Notes: generated by a model from the letters alone, not told the origin. 50,435 bases of DNA from an uncultured Oscillospiraceae bacterium (GCA_902489475.1 CABUAH010000003.1:1-50435), one strand, 5' to 3'. Positions 1 to 9,062 are shown, numbered from the stretch's first letter. Numbers and translations are program-made.

Positions 1-141
1 AAGTTTTGGTCAAGCTTTTTTAAAAGCTTGCGGTTTCCAAAGGCAGAGCCTTGGTCGCCGTCCGCAGACGGCGAAATCTCTTTTCCAAAGCGCTTTTCAA
101 GGGGTGAATTTTAAAACAGTCCGGTGGACTGTTTTAAAAAA
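1..141. repeat. Structured intergenic region with serial hairpins
   Basis: No gene is visible here. The stretch holds consecutive perfect inverted repeats: arms 11-19/22-30 (CAAGCTTTT), 56-62/67-73 (CGCCGTC with a CGCA loop), and 109-122/126-139, a 14-bp perfect arm pair with a 3-base loop. Together with the terminator that follows and the phrase TTTTCTACAGACT at 192-204, it resembles a second hairpin-rich region at 41640-41930, where the same phrase recurs on the opposite strand. It is probably a dispersed palindromic element of this genome, but only one window is available to judge. Confidence 0.5.
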
Positions 142-176
142 GGGGATGCTTTGCAAGTGAAAGCATCCCCTCTTTT
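136..176. terminator. Bidirectional rho-independent terminator
   Basis: An 11-bp perfect stem (142-152 pairs with 160-170, GGGGATGCTTT/AAAGCATCCCC) has A6 on its left and TCTTTT on its right. It can therefore end transcripts from either side. On the minus strand it lies downstream of the MFS gene. Confidence 0.75.
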
Positions 177-205
177 GATTTACTAAAAGGTTTTCTACAG
201 ACTAG

Positions 206-241
206 GCACTTGGGAGAATTGATCTCAAGTGCTGTTTTTAT
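206..241. terminator. Candidate second terminator downstream of the MFS gene
   Basis: GCACTTG at 206-212 pairs with CAAGTGC at 226-232, with further AGA/TCT pairs beyond a 2-nt bulge. A T-rich run follows on the plus strand. It sits 15 bases beyond the MFS stop codon. On the minus strand the U-tract is poor, so its main direction is uncertain. Confidence 0.4.
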
Positions 242-246
242 TTGTA

Positions 247-1413
247 TTATTTAACCTTTTTACCTTTTAAAAGCAGAAGTCCGATGAGTAAAATAATCGG
301 GAAAGCTGCGGCTGAAAAAAGTCCGGCTTTCATACTGTTTTGGCTGTTTGCAACCATACCTGTAATTGTAGGACCCGATAAACAGCCTATATCCCCTGCT
401 AACGCTAAAATTGCAAACATCGCCGTACCGCCCTCAGGATAATATTTTGCAGCAAGGCTATATGTTCCCGGCCACATAATTCCTACCGAAAGTCCGCATA
501 AAGCACAGCCTATAAGGCTTATTATCGGATGCGGAGCAAAAACTGCGATAAAATAACTGATAACGCATAGAACACCACTTGCAAAAATAAACCTCTTTAA
601 ATTTATCTTTGAACCAAAGATTCCGAAAAAGGTTCTCGAAAGTCCCATTAAAACGGCAAATGCACAAGGTCCTAACAGATCTCCGAGTGTTTTGTTGACT
701 CCTAATCCTTCTTCAGCGAAAAGTGACGCCCACTGGCTCATTGCAAGCTCACTTGCACCTGCACATATCATCAACATAAGAAACAGCCAAAAGATTTTGA
801 CTGTAAAAAGCTTTTTGATTGGTACAGGAGTTGTATTCTCGCAAAGCTCTCTTATAGGGACTTTCATAAATAAAAATATATTAAACAGCGGAATAAGTGC
901 CCAGATTATTGGCAGAAATCTCCAATTTTCAATTCCCGCAGCATTAAAATATACTGTTGATACTATTACTACAAGAACTAGTCCCCAACAGTAAAAAGAA
1001 TGGAGCATACTCATAGCGCTGGTTTTTTCATCTCCCGGAAGCGCTTCAATAACAGGAGATATTACAACTTCGGTAAGTCCCCCTCCGACAGCGCACACAG
1101 CAGAAGAAATTATAAGCCCTATAAACGGAGCAATGACAAACGGCAAAAATGCATATCCCAAAAGACCTATCACAGCAGCAATATGCGCTATTACACAGGA
1201 AGCTCTGTAGCCGATCTTATCGGTGGTTTTTGCGGCAACTATATCTGTAATTATTTGCACAGCAAAATTTACGGTAATAAGCATGCTTATCTTGTCAAGG
1301 GAAAGTGCAAACTCCTTTTGAAATGACACAAAAAGAAGCGTTGCTAGATTATTGACTATTGCTTGCGTTATATACCCAATATATGCTGCATATTTTGTAT
1401 GCTTAAATGTCAA
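247..1413 (-). CDS. MFS family transporter
   Basis: A 12-helix integral membrane transporter of the major facilitator superfamily, 388 residues with the start used here. Hydrophobic segments run through the whole protein. The motif after helix 2 is degenerate (KTTDKIGYR), and the second half carries a glycine-rich segment (CGLSVGIMWPGTYSL) like those of sugar/proton-linked MFS carriers. The substrate cannot be read from sequence. The frame is open for 70 more codons upstream, but that part is hydrophilic and unlike an MFS N-terminus. A GGAGGTG ribosome site nine bases before a TTG at 1413 gives the start MTFKHTKYAAYIGYI, so I use that TTG. It may be cotranscribed with the small gene upstream (1547-1729). 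Confidence 0.8.
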   Translation of the reverse strand: MTFKHTKYAAYIGYITQAIVNNLATLLFVSFQKEFALSLDKISMLITVNFAVQIITDIVAAKTTDKIGYRASCVIAHIAAVIGLLGYAFLPFVIAPFIGLIISSAVCAVGGGLTEVVISPVIEALPGDEKTSAMSMLHSFYCWGLVLVVIVSTVYFNAAGIENWRFLPIIWALIPLFNIFLFMKVPIRELCENTTPVPIKKLFTVKIFWLFLMLMICAGASELAMSQWASLFAEEGLGVNKTLGDLLGPCAFAVLMGLSRTFFGIFGSKINLKRFIFASGVLCVISYFIAVFAPHPIISLIGCALCGLSVGIMWPGTYSLAAKYYPEGGTAMFAILALAGDIGCLSGPTITGMVANSQNSMKAGLFSAAAFPIILLIGLLLLKGKKVK

Positions 1414-1532
1414 TGTCAAAGACACCTCCGATGCTTTGTAACCATTAGATTCTGATTTAATTTTATCACAAACAATTATGCAGTTCTTGCCTTTTGTTGT
1501 TGAATTTTTGTCAATTATTATCCTATATATGT

Positions 1533-1564
1533 AAGCGTTCCTGTGATTAATCGCAAGAACGCTT
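1533..1564. terminator. Weak hairpin after the small DUF6774-like gene
   Basis: AAGCGTTC (1533-1540) pairs perfectly with GAACGCTT (1557-1564) around a 16-base loop that contains the stop codon of the upstream gene. On the minus strand no U-tract follows, so it may attenuate or process the message rather than terminate it. Confidence 0.3.
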
Positions 1565-1729
1565 TTCTTCAAGTTTTTTGCAAAGCTCTCTCTTCGCGGC
1601 GATCGTTTCAAGCGTATCTCCAAGCTGTGTAAAAATCGCTCCTATTAGCGACATTTCATCCGTGTCAAGCTTTGCCGCAATCGTATTTGCAAGTGCAGTA
1701 ACTGCCGCCGTAATTTCACATGCATTCAT
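1547..1729 (-). CDS. Small DUF6774-like protein
   Basis: A 60-residue soluble protein beginning MNACEITAAVTALANTIAAK, with the conserved-looking stretch FTQLGDTLETIAAKREL. From memory this fits the DUF6774 family of short Clostridia proteins of unknown function; no lookup was possible. The gene has an AAAGGAA ribosome site and its own promoter (TTGACG at 1785-1790 and TATCAT at 1762-1767 on the minus strand, 17-base spacer). The MFS gene follows after 133 bases. No catalytic residues or membrane segment are visible. The charged C-terminus (KKLEEKRS) may be helical. Confidence 0.7.
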   Translation of the reverse strand: MNACEITAAVTALANTIAAKLDTDEMSLIGAIFTQLGDTLETIAAKRELCKKLEEKRSCD

Positions 1730-1761
1730 ACAATATCATTCCTTTTATTTTTCTACAATAT

Positions 1762-1790
1762 ATGATATTCAAAACGATGAAAAACGTCAA
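1762..1790 (-). promoter_or_regulatory. Sigma-A-type promoter for the DUF6774-like gene
   Basis: On the minus strand TTGACG (1790-1785) is separated by 17 bases from TATCAT (1767-1762), five of six matches to consensus in each box. The gene starts 33 bases downstream. Confidence 0.6.
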
Positions 1791-1846
1791 ACTAAAAAAC
1801 TGCTGATTTACGCATAACTTTCTAAACAAATCGCAAATCAAAAGTG

Positions 1847-1875
1847 TTGACATTGAGTGTATAATCTGATATAAT
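1847..1875 (+). promoter_or_regulatory. Consensus promoter of the MATE gene
   Basis: TTGACA (1847-1852), 17 bases, TATAAT (1870-1875): a perfect match to the housekeeping consensus. Transcription should start near 1882, so the whole candidate riboswitch lies in the leader. Such a strong promoter suits a gene controlled after initiation. Confidence 0.85.
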
Positions 1876-1903
1876 CCTTTATGCTTCAAATAAAAGTTTA
1901 TTA

Positions 1904-1990
1904 CGATCATCGGAGGACTTACAGCCGCAGCTGTAAAGTCGATAAGATGTCGAGTGCGCTCGGTTTTTTACCGGACGCTTTTTTATTTTT
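1904..1990 (+). ncRNA. Candidate guanidine-IV (mepA) riboswitch with terminator
   Basis: The leader folds into P1 (1904-1911 with 1946-1952, one bulge) and P2 (1916-1925 with 1930-1940, one bulged A), joined by GGAG and GATAA. The P2 loop CGCA (1926-1929) is exactly complementary to TGCG (1955-1958), which begins the 5' arm of a terminator (1956-1964 with 1970-1978, then a U-rich tract to 1990). Loop pairing and terminator are thus mutually exclusive, as expected of an ON switch. The layout, the motifs GGAGGACTTACAGC and AAAGTCGATAAGATGTCG, and the downstream MATE gene fit what I recall of the guanidine-IV (mepA) class. No covariance search was possible, so the ligand is inferred. Confidence 0.65.
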
Positions 1991-2012
1991 AAAACTCATG
2001 AAAGGAACTGCC

Positions 2013-3341
2013 ATGAAAATCAATCTATCCGATCACTTTAATTATTCACGTCTTATAAGATTTGTTTTACCGTCTATTATCATGATGATTTTCACATCAA
2101 TCTACGGTGTAGTTGACGGGTTTTTTGTATCAAACTTCACAGGAAAAATTCCTTTTGCCGCAGTGAATTTTATAATGCCGTTTTTAATGATACTCGGTGC
2201 AATAGGATTCATGCTCGGCACTGGAGGAAGTGCACTAATTGCAAAAACTATGGGCGAGGGAAAAACCGACAAAGCAAAGCAGTTGTTTTCATTATTCGTT
2301 TATGTGACAGTGTTTTGCGGTATCGTGATCTCTGTGCTTGGAATCATTTTTATTCGTCCTGTAGCATCTTTTCTAGGTGCAGAAGGTGAAATGCTTAATA
2401 ACTGTGTTACCTACGGAAGAATAATTCTAATTGCGCTTCCGTTTTATATGCTTCAATATGAATTTCAGACTTTTTTTGCTACAGCGGAAAAGCCTCAGCT
2501 CGGTCTTGGTGTTACAATTACCGCCGGAGTAACAAACATGGTATTAGATGCCATGTTTATTGCAGTATTTGATTGGGGATTAGTCGGCGCTGCGGCTGCA
2601 ACCGCCGTAAGTCAGGCTGTTGGAGGCATAATTCCCCTTATTTATTTCATGCGTCCTAACACAAGCTTGCTTAGATTGACAAAAACCAAATTTGACGGAA
2701 AATCTCTGCTTAAAGCCTGTATCAACGGCTCATCGGAGCTTATGTCAAATATTTCGATGTCTGTTGTAAACATGCTCTATAATGTCCAGCTCATTAAATA
2801 CGCACAGGAGGACGGAATTTCTGCATACGGCGTAATGATGTATGTGAACATGATTTTCCTCGCAGTATTTATTGGATATTCCGTTGGCTCAGCTCCGATT
2901 ATAAGCTATCATTACGGTGCAGGAAACGGCAAAGAGCTTAAAGGTCTTTTGAAAAAAAGTTTGATTATTATAGTCTTACTATCGTTATGTATGCTTATTG
3001 CAGCTGAACTTCTTGCATATCCTTTAGCAAAAATCTTTGTAGGATACGATGAAAAGCTAATGGAGCTTACCTTAAGCGGATTTAGAATTTTCTCGTTTGT
3101 ATTTCTTTTCGCAGGAATTTCTATTTTCGGTTCGTCTTTCTTTACCGCTTTAAACAATGGACTTATTTCAGCCCTGATCTCATTTTTGCGTACTCTTGTA
3201 TTCCAAATTTTAGCTGTAATTATACTTCCGATATTCTTTGGAATTGACGGAATATGGCTTTCAGTTGTTGTGGCAGAAATTATGTCTATGATAATTACGC
3301 TGATGTTTATTTCAAAAATGAGAAACCGCTATCGCTATTAG
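2013..3341 (+). CDS. MATE family multidrug/cation exporter (MepA-like)
   Basis: A 442-residue, 12-helix exporter of the multidrug and toxic compound extrusion family. It opens DHFNYSRLIRFVLPSIIMM and carries the typical early segment SIYGVVDGFFVSNF and later GTGGSALIAKTMGEGK. Such proteins expel organic cations in exchange for Na+ or H+. The ATG at 2013 follows AAAGGAACTGCC. The open frame runs back to 1881 only because it crosses the leader RNA. The preceding guanidine-IV-like riboswitch suggests that export of guanidinium or a related cation is induced by ligand. It is a single-gene unit ended by a strong hairpin at 3402-3439. Confidence 0.9.
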   Translation: MKINLSDHFNYSRLIRFVLPSIIMMIFTSIYGVVDGFFVSNFTGKIPFAAVNFIMPFLMILGAIGFMLGTGGSALIAKTMGEGKTDKAKQLFSLFVYVTVFCGIVISVLGIIFIRPVASFLGAEGEMLNNCVTYGRIILIALPFYMLQYEFQTFFATAEKPQLGLGVTITAGVTNMVLDAMFIAVFDWGLVGAAAATAVSQAVGGIIPLIYFMRPNTSLLRLTKTKFDGKSLLKACINGSSELMSNISMSVVNMLYNVQLIKYAQEDGISAYGVMMYVNMIFLAVFIGYSVGSAPIISYHYGAGNGKELKGLLKKSLIIIVLLSLCMLIAAELLAYPLAKIFVGYDEKLMELTLSGFRIFSFVFLFAGISIFGSSFFTALNNGLISALISFLRTLVFQILAVIILPIFFGIDGIWLSVVVAEIMSMIITLMFISKMRNRYRY

Positions 3342-3401
3342 TAAAAAACTACCGTATGGCGATTGCACAAGTCCGTAAAAAACGAAAACAAAAATGAAAA
3401 G

Positions 3402-3445
3402 AGCCCTCCTATGGTAAATAGAAAGTCCATAGGAGGGCTTGTTAT
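3402..3445. terminator. Bidirectional terminator between MATE gene and surface island
   Basis: A 13-bp perfect stem (3402-3414 with 3427-3439, AGCCCTCCTATGG). On the minus strand it is followed by CTCTTTTCATTTTTG and can end the surface operon. On the plus strand the U-tract is short. The rest of the 275-base gap to 3616 shows nothing else recognisable. Confidence 0.75.
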
Positions 3446-3615
3446 ATACAAAGGATTTAGACGTATTATGATTATGAAAATAAAAAATAAATTTTAAAGA
3501 AAAAGAATTTTCAAAAAGATAAATCAGAGGATGGTTGGGTTTTAGTAAAGAGCAAATAAAATAACATAAGTGCGATGTCGGAATTTTTCGTCACCGCCCC
3601 TATCCATGTCTTAAT

Positions 3616-4155
3616 TTACGGTGCAGCAGTTATGTTTCCGTTAGAATCAAGTGTTACACCCCAGCTGCTTGTTACGGCATTTTGCGGTTCACCCTGTATA
3701 ACCTCCGCAAAGACTTCAATCACCTGCAAGTATCCGTTCTCATCTTCCTCCAAAATAATTGGCGACGATAACAGATTGTCTGTTAATTCATTTGGAGCTA
3801 CAGATTTTTGATAAAAATATGTGTTGTTCTGCCCTTCTATCCAACCTGGCGCCATCATGATTTCAGGCATTGTAGATGGCTTTGCAACGATATTACCGTC
3901 AGTATCGACCCAATAGGACACAAGCCTAACTCGGAGATATGCGTCTATGTTTCCTGTGTTTTGGACTTGAATGCTTGTCTTTTGTTCTCCGTCGAACACT
4001 TCCGCAATCTTACAGGAAATTTCTGCCGGAGTAAACTGATTGTCTTTGTACTCAGTCTGTCGAAACATATAGGCTATTACCGTCCCGCAAAGCACCAGAG
4101 CAACAATGAGAGCAGCAATCAGTATGAGAGTCAGCATTCTGTGCTTTTTCATCAT
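3616..4155 (-). CDS. Small membrane-anchored surface protein, last gene of the SipW/TasA island
   Basis: About 179 residues: a short basic start (MMKKHR), one hydrophobic segment to about residue 28, then an extracellular beta-rich domain with the phrase VQNTGNIDAYLRVRLVSYW. Segments of that kind occur in exported TasA/camelysin-type and minor-pilin-like proteins processed by SipW-type peptidases. The exact family is not recognised. The ribosome site AGGAGG lies within the last codons of the giant gene, whose stop is 2 bases upstream, so translation is probably coupled. ATG at 4155 or 4152 could be the start (5 or 8 bases from AGGAGG). The frame extends upstream to 4203, inside the giant gene, which I reject. 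Confidence 0.7.
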   Translation of the reverse strand: MMKKHRMLTLILIAALIVALVLCGTVIAYMFRQTEYKDNQFTPAEISCKIAEVFDGEQKTSIQVQNTGNIDAYLRVRLVSYWVDTDGNIVAKPSTMPEIMMAPGWIEGQNNTYFYQKSVAPNELTDNLLSSPIILEEDENGYLQVIEVFAEVIQGEPQNAVTSSWGVTLDSNGNITAAP

Positions 4156-4157
4156 GA

Positions 4158-7100
4158 TTACCTCCTTTGGTTCTTGACAAGGGCGCTGTTTCCGTTGAGC
4201 CATCGGTTTATCTGTCTGGTTTTACGAAAAGCTACCGTTGTTCCATCGGCATTTTGGTGACTTACGGTAATGCTTTCATCATTATAACGCCAAGACCAAT
4301 CATTTTGCTGTGTTACAGTATATTCTCCCAAAGGCATATTACAAATCGTTGTACTGCTGTTCCCTGTTACGGTGACATAAAAGCTCTCATCGGTGTCGTT
4401 GTTTGTAATTTCGTAGACAAAGACCTGGTTTGCGTCATTTACATCACTGCGGTCGATTGTAAAATCACCAACCTTGCTGACAAACTTCGCATAAAAAATG
4501 TTGCGTTCTGTTTCACTCAGCTTGGCTTTATCCGGAGTAAAACGGTTGGTTGCTTCATCTACCTCTCCGTATTCGGAAACGCTTTGCGTACAGGCTTCGT
4601 CCAAATACCATCCGGCAAATTCATAATACGGGCTTGCTGTAGGAACCGAACCGTAAAGAGCTTCGGAACCGGAAATGACTTCGATGGTATTTGACAACCA
4701 CCCTCCGTTATCGGGTACGGCGACATACTCTGCAACGTACTGTATCGGTGCATAATAGAATATGATAACATTCTCTTTATCGGAATCTGTATTATTTCTG
4801 ATTGTTATCGTCTGCGTTTGATTCGAGACGCAGGCATAGCCCTCTATTTTCTTCGCTGTTTCCGTAACATTCGATCCATAATACATAGTACTGTTTTTAG
4901 AATCTATAAGAGAATTCGTTGTGTTATACTCATAATAGTGTACTTGATAGAGGTATTCCTGTCGTTCGTAGAAGAAATACAATTCCGTACCGCTTTGCGT
5001 AATGGTTATGCCGTATCCGCTATTCTCGTCTGAATATGCTGCTTTATTTTGACTACTGTCCGAATATACAATAGGAACGTCAGCATTGTCTATTAGTTCA
5101 AAGCCCGAAATGGTCTGCGGTGAAACATAAACTGTTGATCCGATTTCACCAATACCTTCGATATGCGTTCCTGTTTCCTCATATCCTCCATTACCGTTAA
5201 TGTCATAATTTGCCTTTTCTTCGGCGGTAGCTCCCAATTTTTCAAGCATAAAATGCACTGCGTAGTAAGCACTGGTATCATTTGGAGTGTAATAGAATGT
5301 AATTACATTGTTTTCTGAACCGACGTACTTTTGCTGTTCTTCATCCCATTCAACTTCAAGAACCAGCTTCTTGTAAAATGCATCAGGCACCATATCGGGA
5401 TACGCTTTAAAACGCTCTGTAACAACGGAAGAGGTGGTCGTGCGTTTCATTGTTTCCATAACAACATTTGTTTCTTTATTGACATAACGAACCGTATAAG
5501 AAATATTATCAGCCTTTACATAATAAAAGGTAAATACATTATGCTTCAAATTATCCTTATCAGACTCGGCCTGAATGGTTATAGAGTGAGAGTTGACTGT
5601 AGGAAAATACCCGTTGTTATATTCGCTGTAAAGCTGATTATACGGATCTCCGGCTTTGGCATTAAAAGTACGGGTAGAACCACCGTATGCATAACCTGTG
5701 CCGTCATCCGCAACATGAACATCCGGATTGTTCTGCAAAACATAGCTTATGCGATACGGCTGGGGCGAATGGCTGCTCCATTCCGCAAAAATATTTATAT
5801 CTTTGTTTATGGGCATATTAAGAGGCGAAAACGTTTTCTTTTGACCGTTTTCCATATAAAACCAACCTGCAAAAGTCAGATTCAAAGTTCCGTCACCGGC
5901 TCTGACGGGAGAATCAATATTGCCTACAATTGTTCTATGATCTACATTTGAAAAAGTTTTATAAGGCACAGCCGAACTGTCGCCGCTTTCATAAGCCCGC
6001 ATTTCATCATAGGTGTTAAAAAAATTTACAGTGTGCTTTATCGGCACCCATTTAGCATACCACACAACATCCTCACCGGGCATTTTAGCCTTATCAAACT
6101 CTATAGGATATATACGCATAGGTGAGGTATACCATCCGACAAATTCATAAGCATTTGGCTCCAGGGAAGGCGGATAACGCTCCGGCTCCTTATAAAACTC
6201 CTCTTTGGTAAAAAGTGTATCGTATGGTACGGATATAGTATTAAGTACATTTTCGTAATTGAAATATGTCAGCGTATAATCAGTTCTTTCGTACCAGAAA
6301 TACACCTCATATGCATCTTGAAGCGTCTCACCTGTAACAGATGTGTATCCGCCTTCAACCGATTGAGAAGTTTTGGATTGAAAATTGAATCCGCTTATGG
6401 TAGTAGGCGTCTGGCTGTCTATTCCGGAGTCATCAAATGTTCTGAATTCCTGAAAAACAGTATAATATTTGCCGTCGTGTTCATATTCGGTTACTGTACC
6501 GGCAGGAGCTTCCAGCATCAGATGATATCTGAAAAGCTTCGGTATGCTCCAGCCTATATTAGCACCGTTATCCCAAAAGCCCAAAAAGCTTACAACATCA
6601 CTGTCTTCAAATTTTCCGTCATATAAGAGGTTTTCATCAAGTATCATATAACGGCCTTTAATGGTTTGGTTTCCGTTTAAATTATCCTGCGTATATTTTA
6701 CCTTATTTTCTCCGTTCCATGCACTGAAATATGCATATTCATATTCACATTGATCATGTGTATCTGCAATTTTAACAGGCGACAAAATACCGATAGGCCA
6801 TTTTGTGCTTATATTCTCACCGTAGCTTGCGGCAAAGTCAAAATAGTAATATGTATATTCTCCGGCTTCCAGCTGTCCTAACGTATATTGACTTATATCT
6901 GACGTAGAGCCGGACAGCTGAGTATTTGTATACCATGTCGGAAGTTTTTCCACTTTTCCCCAGTTGCCCTCCGGAACACGTCCGAGAAGCTCCTCTACCG
7001 ATAGATCAGCCGGATTTTCTGCATCCAAGCCACCGAAGGCATAAGTCGATCCGCCGACAACCTGATATTCTGTATTATCGCCGCTGCCTTTTGACCTTGC

Positions 7101-9062
7101 ATAGAAGAACCGCAACGTATATTTCTTAGGCTTGTAATATATGTTCACAGTTGATGAACCGTCACCTTCGACAGTAATGTTTTGATCGGCTCTGTCAAAC
7201 GCATAATACTGAGGATCAGGATTACATTCCTCGTTGTGAACATGTGCTAGCTTTGTACAGGATAGACATTCATCGGTATGTGTGTGAGACTCAGCAACAC
7301 ATCCGTTTCCTGTATTTGCCGCAACAGTTGTGAAATCGCCATTACTCGGATTACTCAAACCTCCATTAAGAGAAATGCCATTGTAAGCTGTACCTGTTCC
7401 CAAATAGTACCACGTTTTATTGAGATAAAAGAAATTATAATATGTAGTTGTCCAATTGGGTCGATAACCATATTTATAAACATTTCCCTCCTGCGGCTCG
7501 CCTAAATTTTGTGTCAGATTGCGATAAGCTGTAAGCGCATTTCCTGTCTGATTTTCCGCCGGTGTCAATGTTTGCGAGGTATAACATGTTAGACTGTGTT
7601 GATGTCCAATGAATTCGCAATTTCCATAGCATCCGGCTTCTTCGCTGTGTATATGCTCTTCATAGCGGAAAATACTTTTATATTTATCTGCAAGATCATC
7701 TGAACCACTGACTTTATCACCTGAAGTCGCCGGAACACGTATTGAACCTAAATATTCTCTTTCGCCGCTGTCGTTTTCTGACCAGTATGCAACTGTATAA
7801 GTGGTTTCAACCGATTCCCACAGAGCTTTAAACATAATATTTTCCGTGCCGATAACAGTGTTGATTGAATCTGCTCTATTATCTCCGGTATCAGGGATTC
7901 CATCACCGTCAGTATCGTAAAGACGATCCCACCCAATGAACTGATATCCGTGCCTTACCGGTTCATTGACAATAAAGTTCGTGCCGTATCGAGCGTAGAT
8001 CGGATCCACGCCGTAACCACCGTCGAGTTCAAACTGTATAAGATAATAGTTTCGGTCATAATAACACTCAAATACCGTACTTCCGTCAGCAGCAACACTT
8101 TCGGGAATATGGTACATTTTTGTAAAACCTGTTGTATCGCCTGCATTGCTCTCCAAATACTCGTTTGTTATGATCGTGCCGGTTTCCGCCTTGCCGGAGT
8201 GATATAGAGAGGTGTCTTCGTTATAAAGGTCATCGTTTATATTTTGGAAGAAATACCTTACAGCAAAATCAACCTCAATAGGTTTATAATAAACTTTAAT
8301 TTCGATATCCCGAGTCACTGAGTCAAAATCCAAATTCAGTGTGGCGGCGCTTTCATCATTGTTATCCAGCTTCCGGTCGCCGTTAGAATCAAAGTAAGGT
8401 GCAAAACCCAGAAAAGTTGGAGATACCACGCTTTGTTTGAAGCTTGTTCCCCGCATGATGATTGCAGTGTAAGGACTGTATATCGCCGCTTCTTCCGTGC
8501 CGCCTAGACTTGCAATATCAAGATACTTTACGGTTACGGTAACATAATTGGATGTCGCATTCTGTACCGCAGCAAGCCTTGCAGGAGCGCCCACGGCTGC
8601 ACGGGATTTTGCATATTTTGTCTGTGCAAAACCTGTTATCTGCGTAGAGGATTCCTTTTCGGGATTTACAGTTACACAAACCACATTGCTGTATTCGGTT
8701 TTTTCGTCAATTGTTACAGCACATCTGATATATGTACTGTTCACGTCATCGAGCATATTTTTAACGAGTGCATAAGATATTTCACAATCAGCCTCAGTTT
8801 TATCATAAATATCAACCCAAACTGAATTTTCAGCGTCAATTAAAATCTGCCATTGAAAAGCCGGATCTTCCACTTCCTTGGCTTCCGCTGATAAAATCTC
8901 TTTACTATTCTGTTCAATCGTAATATTATCCACCTGCTGACCGTTTAACATAACTTTTAAGGGTTCTTCCATCGCAAAAGCAGTAGGGATAGAATTAACG
9001 ATCACCGAAAGGAATATTGAAAGACACAATATAAAAGAAATATATCTGTTTCTTTTTCTCAT
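4158..9062 (-). CDS. Giant InlB/MucBP-repeat surface protein
   Basis: A 1634-residue exported protein. A signal peptide ends near residue 30 (PTAFA). An Ig-like domain follows at about 60-130, then a long array of beta-grasp repeats of InlB-B/MucBP type. These show F-x-GW phrases near residues 374, 974, 1066 and 1482 and repeat ends such as ITFYYTPND and IIFYYAPIQ. Acidic calcium-type loops (DSNGDRKLDNND, DTDGDGIPDTGD) occur near 225 and 380. Two His/Cys clusters lie at about 466-495 and 588-617. The last 100 residues form a Cna-B-like domain ending in NRWLNGNSALVKN. There is no LPXTG motif, so attachment is unclear. The ATG overlaps the previous stop by four bases (ATGA). Likely an adhesin or matrix component; ligand unknown. 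Confidence 0.85.
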   Translation of the reverse strand: MRKRNRYISFILCLSIFLSVIVNSIPTAFAMEEPLKVMLNGQQVDNITIEQNSKEILSAEAKEVEDPAFQWQILIDAENSVWVDIYDKTEADCEISYALVKNMLDDVNSTYIRCAVTIDEKTEYSNVVCVTVNPEKESSTQITGFAQTKYAKSRAAVGAPARLAAVQNATSNYVTVTVKYLDIASLGGTEEAAIYSPYTAIIMRGTSFKQSVVSPTFLGFAPYFDSNGDRKLDNNDESAATLNLDFDSVTRDIEIKVYYKPIEVDFAVRYFFQNINDDLYNEDTSLYHSGKAETGTIITNEYLESNAGDTTGFTKMYHIPESVAADGSTVFECYYDRNYYLIQFELDGGYGVDPIYARYGTNFIVNEPVRHGYQFIGWDRLYDTDGDGIPDTGDNRADSINTVIGTENIMFKALWESVETTYTVAYWSENDSGEREYLGSIRVPATSGDKVSGSDDLADKYKSIFRYEEHIHSEEAGCYGNCEFIGHQHSLTCYTSQTLTPAENQTGNALTAYRNLTQNLGEPQEGNVYKYGYRPNWTTTYYNFFYLNKTWYYLGTGTAYNGISLNGGLSNPSNGDFTTVAANTGNGCVAESHTHTDECLSCTKLAHVHNEECNPDPQYYAFDRADQNITVEGDGSSTVNIYYKPKKYTLRFFYARSKGSGDNTEYQVVGGSTYAFGGLDAENPADLSVEELLGRVPEGNWGKVEKLPTWYTNTQLSGSTSDISQYTLGQLEAGEYTYYYFDFAASYGENISTKWPIGILSPVKIADTHDQCEYEYAYFSAWNGENKVKYTQDNLNGNQTIKGRYMILDENLLYDGKFEDSDVVSFLGFWDNGANIGWSIPKLFRYHLMLEAPAGTVTEYEHDGKYYTVFQEFRTFDDSGIDSQTPTTISGFNFQSKTSQSVEGGYTSVTGETLQDAYEVYFWYERTDYTLTYFNYENVLNTISVPYDTLFTKEEFYKEPERYPPSLEPNAYEFVGWYTSPMRIYPIEFDKAKMPGEDVVWYAKWVPIKHTVNFFNTYDEMRAYESGDSSAVPYKTFSNVDHRTIVGNIDSPVRAGDGTLNLTFAGWFYMENGQKKTFSPLNMPINKDINIFAEWSSHSPQPYRISYVLQNNPDVHVADDGTGYAYGGSTRTFNAKAGDPYNQLYSEYNNGYFPTVNSHSITIQAESDKDNLKHNVFTFYYVKADNISYTVRYVNKETNVVMETMKRTTTSSVVTERFKAYPDMVPDAFYKKLVLEVEWDEEQQKYVGSENNVITFYYTPNDTSAYYAVHFMLEKLGATAEEKANYDINGNGGYEETGTHIEGIGEIGSTVYVSPQTISGFELIDNADVPIVYSDSSQNKAAYSDENSGYGITITQSGTELYFFYERQEYLYQVHYYEYNTTNSLIDSKNSTMYYGSNVTETAKKIEGYACVSNQTQTITIRNNTDSDKENVIIFYYAPIQYVAEYVAVPDNGGWLSNTIEVISGSEALYGSVPTASPYYEFAGWYLDEACTQSVSEYGEVDEATNRFTPDKAKLSETERNIFYAKFVSKVGDFTIDRSDVNDANQVFVYEITNNDTDESFYVTVTGNSSTTICNMPLGEYTVTQQNDWSWRYNDESITVSHQNADGTTVAFRKTRQINRWLNGNSALVKNQRR

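Noticed and set aside
1..141. CRISPR array or phage attachment site
   Set aside because: The repeats are inverted hairpins of different sequence, not spaced direct repeats, and no cas, integrase or tRNA gene is near.
1881..2012. N-terminal 44-codon extension of the MATE frame
   Set aside because: It is translated from the riboswitch/terminator leader and has no ribosome site; the ATG at 2013 has AAAGGA upstream and a normal family start.
5331..5951. 206-codon plus-strand frame with hydrophobic stretches
   Set aside because: It lies wholly within the giant surface-protein gene on the other strand, with no ribosome site and an unlikely composition rich in Ile, Arg and Cys.
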